Below are positions 10,061-20,454 of a DNA stretch of 64,000 nt, in pieces (positions within the stretch are counted from its first letter, which is position 1; every line of letters starts with the position of its first letter). The DNA lies in NCBI RefSeq assembly GCF_018847975.1, contig NZ_CP072597.1:5856001-5920000 (forward strand), read 5' to 3'. Made by a program: the position numbers and the translations under genes. Origin of the DNA: Lysobacter sp. K5869 (GTDB taxonomy: Bacteria; Pseudomonadota; Gammaproteobacteria; Xanthomonadales; Xanthomonadaceae). The notes beneath the pieces were generated by a model. The model was given only the letters and a program-made list of their open reading frames with translations. It searched no databases and was not told the origin of the DNA.

Positions 10061-10822
10061 TTGAACGCCAGCCCATGGTTCGTCCGCCCGCTGCCGCGGC
10101 CGTCCGCGAAACTGCGCCTGATCTGCCTGCCCTACGCGGGCGGTTCGGCCGCGACCTACGCCACTTGGGGCGCGCAGTTGCCCACCGACGTCGAAGTGGT
10201 CGCCGTGCAGCCGCCGGGACGCGGCCCGCGTCTGGCCGAGCCGGCGCATACGCGCATGAGCGCGCTGGTCGCCGAGCTGATCGCGGCGTTTCAGGAACTG
10301 ACCGACAAGCCGTACGTGTTGTTCGGCCACAGCCTCGGCAGCCGCGTCGCCTACGAATTCGCCCAACAGTGCCCGCGCGTGCATCTGCCCTCGCCGCGCA
10401 TGCTGATCGCCTCCGGCAGCCGCGCGCCGCATTTTCCCGCGCCGCGCGCGGGCATTCACGATCTCGACGACGCCGCGTTCATCGCCCGGCTGCGCGAGCT
10501 CGACGGCACGCCCGAGGAAGTGCTCAACAACCGGGAATTGATGCAGTTCCTGATCCCGCTGCTGCGCGCGGATTTCAAGATCGCCGACTTGCACCGCGCC
10601 ACGCCGGTCGAGCTGCATTGCCCGATCCTCGCGCTGACCGGCACCGAAGACCATGAAGTCGGCGACGCCGCGGTCGAAGGCTGGCGCGAACTCACCGACG
10701 CAGGCTGCGAGATCCAGCGGATTCCCGGCGGACATTTCTTCGTCGAGCACAATCGCGCGCTGGTGCTGGAGCAAGTCAACGCGGCGCTGGCGCAAGTGGC
10801 GCGGCTCGATCGCGTCGCGTAA
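10061..10822 (+). CDS. Type II (editing) thioesterase, alpha/beta hydrolase
   Basis: 253 residues of the GrsT/RifR-like thioesterase family, which removes wrongly loaded acyl groups from carrier proteins of NRPS or PKS assembly lines. CLPYAGGSAATY near the N-terminus, the nucleophile elbow GHSLGS, the acid in GTEDHEV and the base in PGGHFFVEH form the expected Ser-Asp-His triad. The start is set at TTG 10061 because AAGGAG at 10050-10055 is five bases upstream; an ATG at 10046 would overlap that site. The frame is open for another 900 bases upstream, but that is not coding. No NRPS or PKS gene lies in the window, so it is an orphan acting in trans or in another pathway. Confidence 0.85.
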   Translation: MNASPWFVRPLPRPSAKLRLICLPYAGGSAATYATWGAQLPTDVEVVAVQPPGRGPRLAEPAHTRMSALVAELIAAFQELTDKPYVLFGHSLGSRVAYEFAQQCPRVHLPSPRMLIASGSRAPHFPAPRAGIHDLDDAAFIARLRELDGTPEEVLNNRELMQFLIPLLRADFKIADLHRATPVELHCPILALTGTEDHEVGDAAVEGWRELTDAGCEIQRIPGGHFFVEHNRALVLEQVNAALAQVARLDRVA

Positions 10823-10858
10823 GCCGCGCGTGGCCGGCGCCGGACGCGCGCCGCCCGC

Positions 10859-12976
10859 TCAGGCCGAGGCGTAACGCGCCGCGCCGCCGACCCAGCGCGA
10901 GACGATGCGGTCGGCCAGTTGCGGCGATTGGGTCAGCAAGCGTTCGCCGAGTTCCTGCACCAGCGGCAGCAGGTCGGCGTCGCGGCCCAGATCGGCGACG
11001 CGGAAACCGGCGAGGCCGGTCTGGCGGGTGCCGAGCAGTTCGCCGGGGCCGCGCAATTCCAGATCTTTTTGCGCGATCACGAAACCGTCGTGGGTTTGGC
11101 GCATCGTCTCCAGGCGCTGCCGCGCCAAGCCCGACAAGGGCGCGCGGTACAGCAGCACGCAGCTCGACGCCGCGCTGCCGCGGCCGACCCGGCCGCGCAG
11201 CTGATGCAGCTGCGCCAAGCCCAGGCGCTCAGCGTTCTCGATGATCATCAGCGAGGCGTTGGGCACGTCCACGCCGACTTCGATCACCGTGGTGGCGACC
11301 AGCAGATCGAGCTCGCCGTCCTTGAACGCGCGCATCGTCTCCTGCTTTTCCTTGGCCTTCATGCGCCCGTGCACGAGCCCGACGCGCAGCGGCGCGAGTT
11401 GCTTGGACAAATCCTCGAATGTGCTCTGCGCGGCTTGCGCGACCACTTCGTCGGACTCGTCGATCAGCGTGCACACCCAATAGGCCTGTCGCCCTTCGGC
11501 GCAGGCGGTGCGGATGCGCTGCACCAGTTCGGGCCGGCGTTCCTCGCTGAGCGCGACGGTCTGCACCGGCGTGCGCCCGGGCGGCAGTTCGTCGATGGCG
11601 GAGACGTCGAGATCGGCGTAGGCGGTCATCGCCAAGGTGCGCGGAATCGGCGTGGCGGTCATCACCAACTGGTGCGGCACGATGGCATCCACGCCGACCG
11701 CGCCGCCGACGCCCTTGTCGCGCAACGCGAGGCGTTGATGCACGCCGAAGCGATGCTGCTCATCGACGATGGCCAAGGCCAGATCGTGGAAGGCCACGCC
11801 TTCCTGCATCAGCGCATGGGTGCCGACCACCATCTGCGCGCTGCCGTCGGCCACTTGCTCCAGCGCCTGCTTGCGCGCCTTGCCGGTGACCTTGCCGGCC
11901 AGCCACGCCACGCGGATGTCGAGCGGCTCCAGCCATTTGCGCAGATTGTTGAGGTGCTGCTCGGCCAGCAATTCGGTCGGCGCCATCAGCGCGGCTTGCC
12001 GGCCGTGCTGCACCGCCAGCATCGCCGCCAGCGCGGCGACCACGGTCTTGCCGCTGCCGACGTCGCCCTGCACCAGCCGCAGCATCGGCGAGGGCTTGGC
12101 CAAGTCCGCGCGGATCTCGTCGAACACCCGCCGCTGCGCGCCGGTGAGCTTGAACGGCAGCGACTTGCGCAGCTTTTCGGCCAGCGGCAATTGCTTGAGC
12201 GCGCGCGCCTTGTGCGCCTGCTGGCTGATGCGCTGGCGGCGCAGGCTCAGGTGATGGGCCAGCAGCTCTTCCAGCACCAAACGCCGCTGCGCCGGATGGC
12301 GGCCGTCGATCAGCGCGGCCACGTCGGCGTCGGCCGGCGGGCGGTGCACGGTCAGCAGCGCGTCGCGCAGGGTCGGCAGTTGCAGGCGCCGGCGCAGTTC
12401 CTCCGGCAGCAGTTCCAGCGAGCCGTCGTCGGGCAGGCGGTCGAGCGCGTAGCCGATCAGCTTGCGCAGCGTCGCCGGGCCGATGCCTTCGATGGCCGGG
12501 TAGACCGGGTCCAGCGATTCGCCGAGTTCGGCCTCGGCGTCGTCGCCGAGGATGCGGTAGCTCGGATGCACGATCTCCAGACCGTTTTGGCCGGGCTTGG
12601 GCGTGCCGTACAGCCGCACCCGCGCGCCGACCTGGAACTGCGCGACCTGGGCGGCGCGGAAATGGAAGAAGCGCAGCACCACGTTGCCGTGCGATTCGTC
12701 GCCGACCGCCACGCGCAGCATCGGCCGGTAGCGGAAGCCGCGCTCGACCGCTTCCACCCGCCCTTCCACCTGCGCCGGCACGCCGGGGCGCAGGCCGCGG
12801 ATCGGGGTGATCTGGGTGCGGTCCTCGTACTGGCGCGGCAGTTGCAGCCAGAAATCCTGCAAGGTCAGCAGCCCGCGCGCCGCCAGCTTCTCGGCCACGG
12901 CCGGGCCGACCCCGGGCATGCGCGGCAGCGGTTGCGTGTGGAGATCGACGGTGGGGCCGTCCTTACGACTCTGCAT
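10859..12976 (-). CDS. recG: ATP-dependent DNA helicase RecG
   Basis: 705 residues. Remodels stalled replication forks and Holliday junctions, cytoplasmic. The N-terminal wedge/OB domain spans about residues 1-250, with MPGVGPAVAEKLAARGL near the start. The helicase core carries Walker A GDVGSGKT (about residue 302), the DEQH box in IVDEQHRFGV (about 405), TATPIPRTLAM, and the C-terminal LHQLRGRVGRG. The start is taken at ATG 12976 (MQSRKDG); the longer frame to 13033 begins inside an intergenic repeat element and is unlikely. A GTG nine codons further in is also possible. In many gammaproteobacteria recG neighbours spoT; here the spoT cluster lies 8 kb away. Confidence 0.96.
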   Translation of the reverse strand: MQSRKDGPTVDLHTQPLPRMPGVGPAVAEKLAARGLLTLQDFWLQLPRQYEDRTQITPIRGLRPGVPAQVEGRVEAVERGFRYRPMLRVAVGDESHGNVVLRFFHFRAAQVAQFQVGARVRLYGTPKPGQNGLEIVHPSYRILGDDAEAELGESLDPVYPAIEGIGPATLRKLIGYALDRLPDDGSLELLPEELRRRLQLPTLRDALLTVHRPPADADVAALIDGRHPAQRRLVLEELLAHHLSLRRQRISQQAHKARALKQLPLAEKLRKSLPFKLTGAQRRVFDEIRADLAKPSPMLRLVQGDVGSGKTVVAALAAMLAVQHGRQAALMAPTELLAEQHLNNLRKWLEPLDIRVAWLAGKVTGKARKQALEQVADGSAQMVVGTHALMQEGVAFHDLALAIVDEQHRFGVHQRLALRDKGVGGAVGVDAIVPHQLVMTATPIPRTLAMTAYADLDVSAIDELPPGRTPVQTVALSEERRPELVQRIRTACAEGRQAYWVCTLIDESDEVVAQAAQSTFEDLSKQLAPLRVGLVHGRMKAKEKQETMRAFKDGELDLLVATTVIEVGVDVPNASLMIIENAERLGLAQLHQLRGRVGRGSAASSCVLLYRAPLSGLARQRLETMRQTHDGFVIAQKDLELRGPGELLGTRQTGLAGFRVADLGRDADLLPLVQELGERLLTQSPQLADRIVSRWVGGAARYASA

Positions 12977-12990
12977 GCCGGTAAGGATAA

Positions 12991-13137
12991 AGGCGGGAAC
13001 AGGGAATGGGGAATTGGGAATGGGGGCAGGCAAGCGCCGTGCGGGCCGCGTTCGATTCGCCAGAAGAGATCAGGGAACCGAGGCCGCCCACGGCAACCGC
13101 CAATTCCCTATTCCCTATTCCCGCTTCCCTGCTCCAC
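12991..13137. repeat. GGGAA/TTCCC inverted element, copy 1
   Basis: Left arm GGGAACAGGGAATGGGGAA and following G-rich bases; right arm CCAATTCCCTATTCCCTATT and following C-rich bases, separated by about 70 bases. The arms are near reverse complements, so the transcript can fold into a long hairpin. It fills the gap between recG and the TonB receptor gene. The same kind of element occurs at 20848-21126, 25013-25155, 28672-28987 and 54187-54292. Confidence 0.75.
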
Positions 13138-13138
13138 C

Positions 13139-15562
13139 TCAATACTTCGCCATGAACTCCACCCCGTACGTGCGCGGCTCGGTCACGCGCGCGCCGACCG
13201 TGCCGAGCACGTTCTTGCCGTAGGTGCCGAGCGCGTTGATGTACTGGTTGTCGAACAGGTTGTTGCCGTAGATCGCCAAGCCCCAGCGGTCCTGCGGCGA
13301 GGTCCAGGCGATGCGCAGGTCGGTGCGGTTCTGCGCTTCGCCCAGGTCCAGCGCCGGGCTCACGCCGCAGCGGTTCTGCGCGCGCGACTCGGTGCTGCAG
13401 CGCACCTTGCCGCGGTAGGAATGGCGCAGCGAGACGTTGATGTCGCCGTTGGCGTCCATCGGGATGCGGTAGTACATCCCGCCCGCCGCCGACCAGTACG
13501 GCAGGCCGGTCGGCTCGCCGCTGGCGTCGATGCCGTCGGAGGTGACGTAGGTCTTGTAGGTCGAGTCGATGAAGCTGGCGTTGAAGTCCAGGCCGAAGTT
13601 GTCGGTGGCCTGCCAGCGCATGTCGAAGTCCAGGCCGTAGGCTTCCAGGTCCGAGGTGTCGACGACGAAGCGCGGAATGTCGGTGCTGCTGTCCAGCCGC
13701 ACCGCCTGGCGGTTGTCGTAGACGTAGTAGAACAGCGAGGCGTTGAGCTGCAGGCGGTGCTGCGGGAACGAGGTCTTGATACCGGTCTCGAAGTTCCAGA
13801 CGTCCTCGTTCTCGAAGCTGCTGCCGATCTGCAGCGAGTTGAAGCCGCCGGCCTTGTAGCCCTTGGCCAGCGAGGCGAACACCATGGTCTCGTCGCTGAG
13901 GTGATAATCCACGACGAAGCGCGGGCTCAGGTCGCTCCAGCTGTTGGAGGTGCGGCGCAGCAGGCCCTTGTTGAGCATCGCCGGCGGGTCGATGAAGGCG
14001 ACGTCGAAGACGAAGGCCTCGCGCGGGATGCCGGCCAGATCGAAGAAACCGATCGCCGCCAGCTGATCCAGCGCGGCGTCCAGTTCCGGCGCGGAGCGGT
14101 GGTTGTTGAGCCAGCTGAACTTCTTCTCGTCGCGGGTGTAGCGCAGGCCGACGGTGAGGTTGAGCTTGTCGTTGACGTGCCAGATCACGTCGCCGAACAC
14201 CGCGTAGGCCTTGGTGTCCAGGGTGTTGCGGAAGGTTTCGTTCCAGCGGTGGCCGAGCAGGCGGATCGGGATGCCCATCGCGCCGAGCGCGGCGTCGACT
14301 TCGCCGAACAGATAACCCGACGCGGTCGGCGCCATGCCCAGGTTGTGGACGATGGTGTCGACCGAATCGGTCATCGCGTTGACCTCGCTGGTCTGGCGCG
14401 CGCGTTCGTCGAAGTAGCTGGCGCCGGCGACCCAGTCGAGCTTGTCGGTGCTGCCGTTGAACTTGAACTCCTGGTAGAAGCTGCGGTTGCTCTCGGTGTT
14501 GGTCGAATCCACGTAGAGGTAACGGCGGTTGGTGCCGTCCTCTTCGACCCGGTTGAGCGAGTCGTAGTCGCGCCACGACGTGGTCGAGGTGAAGCCGCCC
14601 CAGTCGGTGCCGTGATCGACGATCAGGGTCACGCCGTCGAAGCGGCGCGATTCCTCGTTGCCTTCGGCGTCGCTGACGGTCGGCACCTTGCGCGGATCGA
14701 GATAGGCGCGCTCGTTGACCGGTAACGGCGGCAGGCCAGGCGCTGGCGGCAGCGCGACGATGCCGGTGGTGGCCTGACCGAGCTGGTCCAGGCTCTCGTG
14801 ATCCCAACTGATCAGCGCGCTGGTGCGTTCGCCGAAGCGGGTCTTGAACGCGGCGCGCGTGGCCCAGTTGTTCTCCGGATTCAGATCGCGGCCGGTTTCG
14901 GCGTCCTGGATCCAGCCGTCGGCATGGTTGATCAGCGCGTTGAAGCGGAACGCCGAGTCCTCGCTGACCGGCAGGTTGAGCATGCCGTCGACGTACTGCT
15001 TGCCGTAGTTGCCGAGGCGCAGCTTGGCTTTGACTTCGGTGGCCGCGGTGCTGGGCTTGCGGGTGATGATCGAGATCGCGCCGGCCGCGGTGTTGCGGCC
15101 GAACAAGGTGCCTTGCGGGCCCTTGAGCACTTCGATCCGCTCCACGTCGGTGAACGGCAGCAGCACGCCGCCGCCGCGTCCAGCGTAGACGCCGTCGACG
15201 TACACGCCCACGGCCGGATCGGTGCCGATGCCGAAGTCGTCGGTGCTGATGCCGCGCAGCTCGAAGCCCGGCTGGGTCGGCTGCAGGCTGTCGACCACCA
15301 GGCCGGGCACGAAGCTGTCGAGGTCGCCCAAGTCTTGCGCGGCGACATCGTCGATGAGTTTGTCGGTCACCACTTGCAATGCGATGGGCACGTCCTGCAG
15401 TTCTTGCTGGCGGCTCTGCGCGGTGACGGTGATCTTGTCCAGTTCCTTGGGCCCGGAATCCTGGGCGAAGGCGGCCGGTGCGGCCAGGGCGAAGGCGCCG
15501 CCGCACAGGGCGGACAGCACGGTGTGGGTCGCGATGACCAGGCGGTGTTTGCGCAACGACAT
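13139..15562 (-). CDS. TonB-dependent outer membrane receptor
   Basis: 807 residues. An outer-membrane beta barrel with an N-terminal plug, importing a ligand too large for porins using TonB-ExbBD energy. Residues 1-34 form a signal peptide ending at AFAQD. A TonB-box-like DKITVTAQ follows, then the plug with VPIALQVVTDKLIDDV, GFELRGIS and VERIEVLKGPQGTLFGRN. The C-terminus ends with aromatic-rich TYGVEFMAKY, as barrel proteins do. Plug features resemble receptors for organic substrates in sphingomonads and xanthomonads, so iron is not assured as the cargo. It lies 122 bases after the dihaem cytochrome gene on the same strand and probably belongs to that operon. Confidence 0.93.
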   Translation of the reverse strand: MSLRKHRLVIATHTVLSALCGGAFALAAPAAFAQDSGPKELDKITVTAQSRQQELQDVPIALQVVTDKLIDDVAAQDLGDLDSFVPGLVVDSLQPTQPGFELRGISTDDFGIGTDPAVGVYVDGVYAGRGGGVLLPFTDVERIEVLKGPQGTLFGRNTAAGAISIITRKPSTAATEVKAKLRLGNYGKQYVDGMLNLPVSEDSAFRFNALINHADGWIQDAETGRDLNPENNWATRAAFKTRFGERTSALISWDHESLDQLGQATTGIVALPPAPGLPPLPVNERAYLDPRKVPTVSDAEGNEESRRFDGVTLIVDHGTDWGGFTSTTSWRDYDSLNRVEEDGTNRRYLYVDSTNTESNRSFYQEFKFNGSTDKLDWVAGASYFDERARQTSEVNAMTDSVDTIVHNLGMAPTASGYLFGEVDAALGAMGIPIRLLGHRWNETFRNTLDTKAYAVFGDVIWHVNDKLNLTVGLRYTRDEKKFSWLNNHRSAPELDAALDQLAAIGFFDLAGIPREAFVFDVAFIDPPAMLNKGLLRRTSNSWSDLSPRFVVDYHLSDETMVFASLAKGYKAGGFNSLQIGSSFENEDVWNFETGIKTSFPQHRLQLNASLFYYVYDNRQAVRLDSSTDIPRFVVDTSDLEAYGLDFDMRWQATDNFGLDFNASFIDSTYKTYVTSDGIDASGEPTGLPYWSAAGGMYYRIPMDANGDINVSLRHSYRGKVRCSTESRAQNRCGVSPALDLGEAQNRTDLRIAWTSPQDRWGLAIYGNNLFDNQYINALGTYGKNVLGTVGARVTEPRTYGVEFMAKY

Positions 15563-15684
15563 CGAAAGCTCTCCCCTCTCGTTCGTTCTTGCGTTCGTCG
15601 GTTGATGCCGGCGCGTTCGTCCGACGCGCCTTGTTTTTTGGGTGTTTCCTTATTCTTCGTTACCTCTTGCGTCCGGATCGCCGC

Positions 15685-16857
15685 TCAGCCGCACTCCCCC
15701 CGTTGCGCGGCGATCCAGTCGCGGATCAGTTGCACGCCCTCTTCGTGCACGACGCTGCGGCCGAGCTCGGGCATCATCACCGAGGGATCGTCGCTGCGCA
15801 TGCGGTAGATCAGGATCGATTCGTCCGGCTTGCCGGGCACCACGCCGAAGCGGTGGTCGCCGGTGCCGTGACCGGCCGCGATCGGCAGCTTGCACCGGCC
15901 CAGTCGCAGCGGCTCCTGCGTCGCCGCGTTCAACCACAGGCCCGAGGTGTTGCCCGGGCCCTTGGGACTGTGACAGTGGCCGCAGTTGATATCGAGGTAG
16001 GCGCGGGCGCGCGCTTCCACCGGCGCGCCCGGATCGTGCCAGTTCGCTTCGCGCGGCGCTTGCTCCGGCGCCGGCGCGCCCTTGAGGTAGCCGACCTGGC
16101 TCCAGCGCGCGATCTGGTTCTGCAAGCCGTCGTCGTAGGCGAAATCGCGGTTGAGGTGGCGCGCCTTCGGGCCGATCGGATGCAGCGCCTTGGATTTCAT
16201 GTCGGTGCCGTGGCAGCCGGCGCACTGGTTCTGATCGGGCACGGTGTAGTCGGCGGTTTCGTGGCCGCCGTCGGCGGCGACCAGATCCAGCGACACCAAC
16301 TCGCCGCCGCGCATCAGCTTGGCCTGGGTCTGTTCGCGATTCCACACATACGGCAGCGCCACCCAGCCGGTTTCGCGGCGCAGCAGCAAGCGGGTTTCGA
16401 CCAGTCGCACCTTGCTCAGCTGCAAGCCGCCGCCGCGCAGGTCCGGGCCGTCGTCGTAGCTGCGCAGCACCGCGTCGCCTTCGCCGCGCGGGTAGTAGAA
16501 GGTCTTGCTGAAGACGGTGCCGACCGGGAAATCGAACTCCTGATCGGGGTCGTAGTTCGCCGCCTGCCCCTTCGGCATCCACACCGTGCGCAGCTTGTGC
16601 GCGTAATCGGAGAACAGCGCGGTGTTGAGATCGTAGGGCAAGACGTCGCGATTGAGCTGCAAGCGGCCGCCGGCCACGCGCAGCACGTTCCATTCGGCCA
16701 GATCCGCGGGCTGGCCGTCGGCGAAGAAACGCACCGGCGCCCACGGCGCGTCGGCGGCCAGCGGTGCGCCGGCGCCGGCCGCGGCCGGGGCGGATTCCTG
16801 CGGCTTGCTGCAACCTGCGACCAGCAACGACAACAGCACTGCGAAGGCGTAACGCAT
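15685..16857 (-). CDS. Dihaem c-type cytochrome lipoprotein, SO2930 family
   Basis: 390 residues from ATG 16857; an upstream ATG at 16872 would add five residues. The N-terminus MRYAFAVLLSLLVAGCS is a lipoprotein signal with lipobox Cys. Two haem-binding motifs are visible, CAGCHGTDMKSKALHPIG and CGHCHSPKGPGNTSG, with a downstream Met-rich part (MRSDDPSVMMPELG) that can supply an axial ligand. This matches, from memory, the SO2930 family of dihaem proteins, which usually sit beside a parallel beta-helix lipoprotein like the next gene upstream. It is probably a periplasmic electron carrier or dehydrogenase partner. The gap to the beta-helix gene is under 20 bases, so the two are translationally linked. 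Confidence 0.87.
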   Translation of the reverse strand: MRYAFAVLLSLLVAGCSKPQESAPAAAGAGAPLAADAPWAPVRFFADGQPADLAEWNVLRVAGGRLQLNRDVLPYDLNTALFSDYAHKLRTVWMPKGQAANYDPDQEFDFPVGTVFSKTFYYPRGEGDAVLRSYDDGPDLRGGGLQLSKVRLVETRLLLRRETGWVALPYVWNREQTQAKLMRGGELVSLDLVAADGGHETADYTVPDQNQCAGCHGTDMKSKALHPIGPKARHLNRDFAYDDGLQNQIARWSQVGYLKGAPAPEQAPREANWHDPGAPVEARARAYLDINCGHCHSPKGPGNTSGLWLNAATQEPLRLGRCKLPIAAGHGTGDHRFGVVPGKPDESILIYRMRSDDPSVMMPELGRSVVHEEGVQLIRDWIAAQRGECG

Positions 16858-16875
16858 CGAAGTTCCGGGCATCGG

Positions 16876-18126
<1,251 letters not shown>

Positions 18127-18295
18127 GAGGCTCCCCGTGGCGATGGCGGCGAGGCGGCGCGCGTGTTGCGGCGCGGCATGCCGGCGATGGCTAAGCCGTG
18201 AGTCTCCGCCGCCGCCGCGAGCGCGCGTGAGGGCGATTGCGGCACACTAGGGGGGCATTCGCGGTCAACCGTGCGGCCAAGTATCGTGAGGGGCG

Positions 18296-19375
18296 ATGCG
18301 CCAGCCATCCGAACCAAACCACGACCTCGCCGCCGACGACGCCAAGAGCGACGTCGCGCTGATGTCGCCGAATCTGTTGTGGGGTCTGCTGCAAACCGCG
18401 GACCGGATCGGCGCGCCCAGCGACGACTGGTTCGCCGGCACCGGGCTGAGCCGCGCCCAGGTCAGCGACCCCGGCGTGCGCCTGCCCGACCGCCCGACCG
18501 CGATCGTGATCGAGCGCGCGCTGAAGGTGCTGCCGCCGAGCATCGGGCTCGACGTCGGCCGGGTCCAGCACGTAGGCAATTTCGGCCTGCTCGGTTTGGC
18601 CATGACCACCGCGGCGACCTTCGGCGAAGCCTTGCAGATCGGCCTGCGCTTCACCCCTGTGGTCGGCAGCCTGATGCGTTTCGTCGAGAGCGCGTCGGAG
18701 TCCGGCACGATGGCGCTGGCCGGGCAGATGACCATCGCGTTTCCGTCGATCCATCGCTTCGTCACCGAGGAATTCTTCAGCAGCTGTCTGGCGCTGGCGC
18801 GCGGTTTGGTCGGCGATTCGCTGCGGCCCAAGCGTTTGGAATTCAGCTATCCCGAGCCGGAGTACCGCGAGCAGTACGAGCAGGTGTTCGAGTGCCCGCT
18901 CGCGTTCGATCAGCCGCAGGATCGCTTGGTGCTGGACGAACATTGGCTGATGGCGCCGTTGCCGACGCACAACCCCATCGCCTCCAAACAGGTGCTGGCG
19001 CTGTGCGAGGCGCAGATGCCCTCCGGCGCGGTGCCCGGGGAGGCGACCGCAACGGTCGAGCGCTTGCTGCGCGCGCAGTTGCCGCAGGATCCCAAGCTCA
19101 CCGACATCGCCGCGCAGATGCACGTCAGCGAACGCACGCTGCGGCGGCAGTTGACCGGGGAAGGCACGAGCTTCCACGAGATCCACGACCGGCTGCGGAT
19201 CGATCGCGCGTATGCGCTGTTGCGCGAGCGCGGGCCGAGCATCGCCAGCGTCGGCGCGGCGATCGGCTACAAGGACCCGCGCGATTTCCGGCGCGCGTTC
19301 AAGCGCTTAACCGGCGAGACGCCACGGGCGTTGCGCGAGCGGTTGTGGGCGGAGATGGCGCGGGAGCGGCGTTGA
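18296..19375 (+). CDS. AraC-family transcriptional regulator
   Basis: 359 residues. The N-terminal two thirds resemble the ligand-binding domain found in OruR/ArgR-like AraC regulators (GNFGLLGLAMTTAATFGEAL, and the FYPE-like YPEPEYREQYEQVF). The C-terminal helix-turn-helix pair covers about residues 255-345, with LTDIAAQMHVSERTLRRQL, IDRAYALL, and VGAAIGYKDPRDFRRAFKR. It is divergent from the beta-helix/cytochrome/TonB receptor genes and is the natural candidate to control them. The shared promoter region is 18127-18295. No ligand can be inferred from sequence. Confidence 0.9.
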   Translation: MRQPSEPNHDLAADDAKSDVALMSPNLLWGLLQTADRIGAPSDDWFAGTGLSRAQVSDPGVRLPDRPTAIVIERALKVLPPSIGLDVGRVQHVGNFGLLGLAMTTAATFGEALQIGLRFTPVVGSLMRFVESASESGTMALAGQMTIAFPSIHRFVTEEFFSSCLALARGLVGDSLRPKRLEFSYPEPEYREQYEQVFECPLAFDQPQDRLVLDEHWLMAPLPTHNPIASKQVLALCEAQMPSGAVPGEATATVERLLRAQLPQDPKLTDIAAQMHVSERTLRRQLTGEGTSFHEIHDRLRIDRAYALLRERGPSIASVGAAIGYKDPRDFRRAFKRLTGETPRALRERLWAEMARERR

Positions 19376-19516
19376 GTCTTCGATCCGGGCGTTGGGCCTA
19401 AGCGGCGACGCCTCGCCGGATTATCCGCGCCCGAGCGAGCCGTCGCTCCGACGAAATCGAGTCAACCGAAGCGACGGAGCCCCGCCGAACACGCTCGAGG
19501 CCGCCCACCTCCCACC

Positions 19517-20340
19517 CGTCATTCCGGCGAAAGCCGGAATCCATTTTGCCGTTGCCGTTGCCCTTCGCCTTGACGTATCTCCAACCAAAGCCCACGCCCC
19601 GCAGCCCCGGAGGGCGTGCGCATGGATGCGCACGCGCGCCATGGGTCAGGATGACCCTTATGGCGCGGCCCCGCGCCGCTTTGAGCCCTAGTGGCTCTTG
19701 ATTCGAAAACAAGGAAAGCGCCTTTCTTTGGTTACTTTCTTTGGCAAGACAAAGAAAGTGACCCGGCCGCTTGCGGACGGAACGCTTTGGATTGGAGCCT
19801 GTCCTCACTCGTTGCTGCGTTGAAGGAAAAACCGACAGCAAAGTCAAAATGGATTCCGGCTTTCGCCGGAATGACGGAGTGCGGGCTGCGTTTCTCGCAC
19901 GTGACGGAACACTCCACCCACCGTCATTCCGGCGAAAGCCGGAATCCATTTTGATGTTGCTTCTGCTTTGTCTGGCAAGAGCGCACGACTACAAGCGAAG
20001 ATCAAACGCTTAAAGCTTTCGTCCGCAAGCGGCCGAGTTACTTTCTTTGTCTTGCCAAAGAAAGTAACCAAAGAAAGGCGCTTTCCCTGTTTTCGAATCA
20101 AGAGCCACTAGGTCCAGCACCGGGCGCGGGGCTGCGCCGTAAGGGGCATCCATGCCCCTACGGCGCACGCGCGCATCCATGCGCGCGCCCTCCGGGGCTT
20201 TGGGGCGTGGGCCTCCGGCGCAGATACGTCCAAGCGAATAGCAACGGCAACAGCAGCGGCAGCAGCGGCAGCAGCGGCAACAGCAACGGCAACGGCAACG
20301 GCAAGATCAAAATGGATTCCGGCTTTCGCCGGAATGACGG
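19517..20340. repeat. Composite nested inverted-repeat island
   Basis: A gene-free block built as a large imperfect palindrome. The outermost arms carry the motif ATTCCGGCGAAAGCCGGAAT (19521-19540 and 20316-20335). Inside lie G/C-rich arms containing CCCGGAGGGCG and its complement, then a 92-base pair of arms (19688-19779 against 20020-20111) that match at about 89 of 92 positions and include the self-complementary GTTACTTTCTTTGGCAAGAC and its mate. The centre holds another inverted pair of the ATTCCGGC palindrome (19853-19872, 19926-19945). Several short open frames cross it, but they are repeat translations, not genes. It probably results from nested insertion of small non-autonomous elements. 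Confidence 0.85.
20238..20305 (+). repeat. GGCAAC/GGCAGC simple-sequence repeat
   Basis: About eleven units of a six-base motif alternating CAACGG and CAGCGG, inside the right arm of the composite repeat island. The left arm has only about three units (GCCGTTGCCGTTGCC), so the tract has expanded or contracted in one arm. Confidence 0.75.
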
Positions 20341-20395
20341 GCTGGAGTTTCGTGGTTATGGCCGCGACATCATCGACCGCATATCGCCCGCATAA

Positions 20396-20431
20396 AAGCA
20401 AAAGGCCGCTCCGGCGAGGAGCGGCCTTCGA
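20396..20431 (-). terminator. Terminator of the ridA gene
   Basis: Read on the minus strand: AAGGCCGCTCC-TCGC-CGGAGCGGCCTT followed by TTGCTTTTATG. It lies about 25 bases after the ridA stop. Confidence 0.85.
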
Positions 20432-20454
20432 ATTTTCGCGCGGCGCTCAACCCC

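Noticed and set aside
10919..14725. A 1268-residue plus-strand open frame opposite recG and the TonB receptor
   Set aside because: It is antisense to two clear genes, is of low complexity and has no domain; long antisense frames arise from high GC codon bias.
19398..20401. Several open frames of 60 to 180 codons in the repeat island
   Set aside because: They translate the inverted repeats in both directions with the same peptide pieces (FRRNDG, HSGESRNP) and have no ribosome-binding site.
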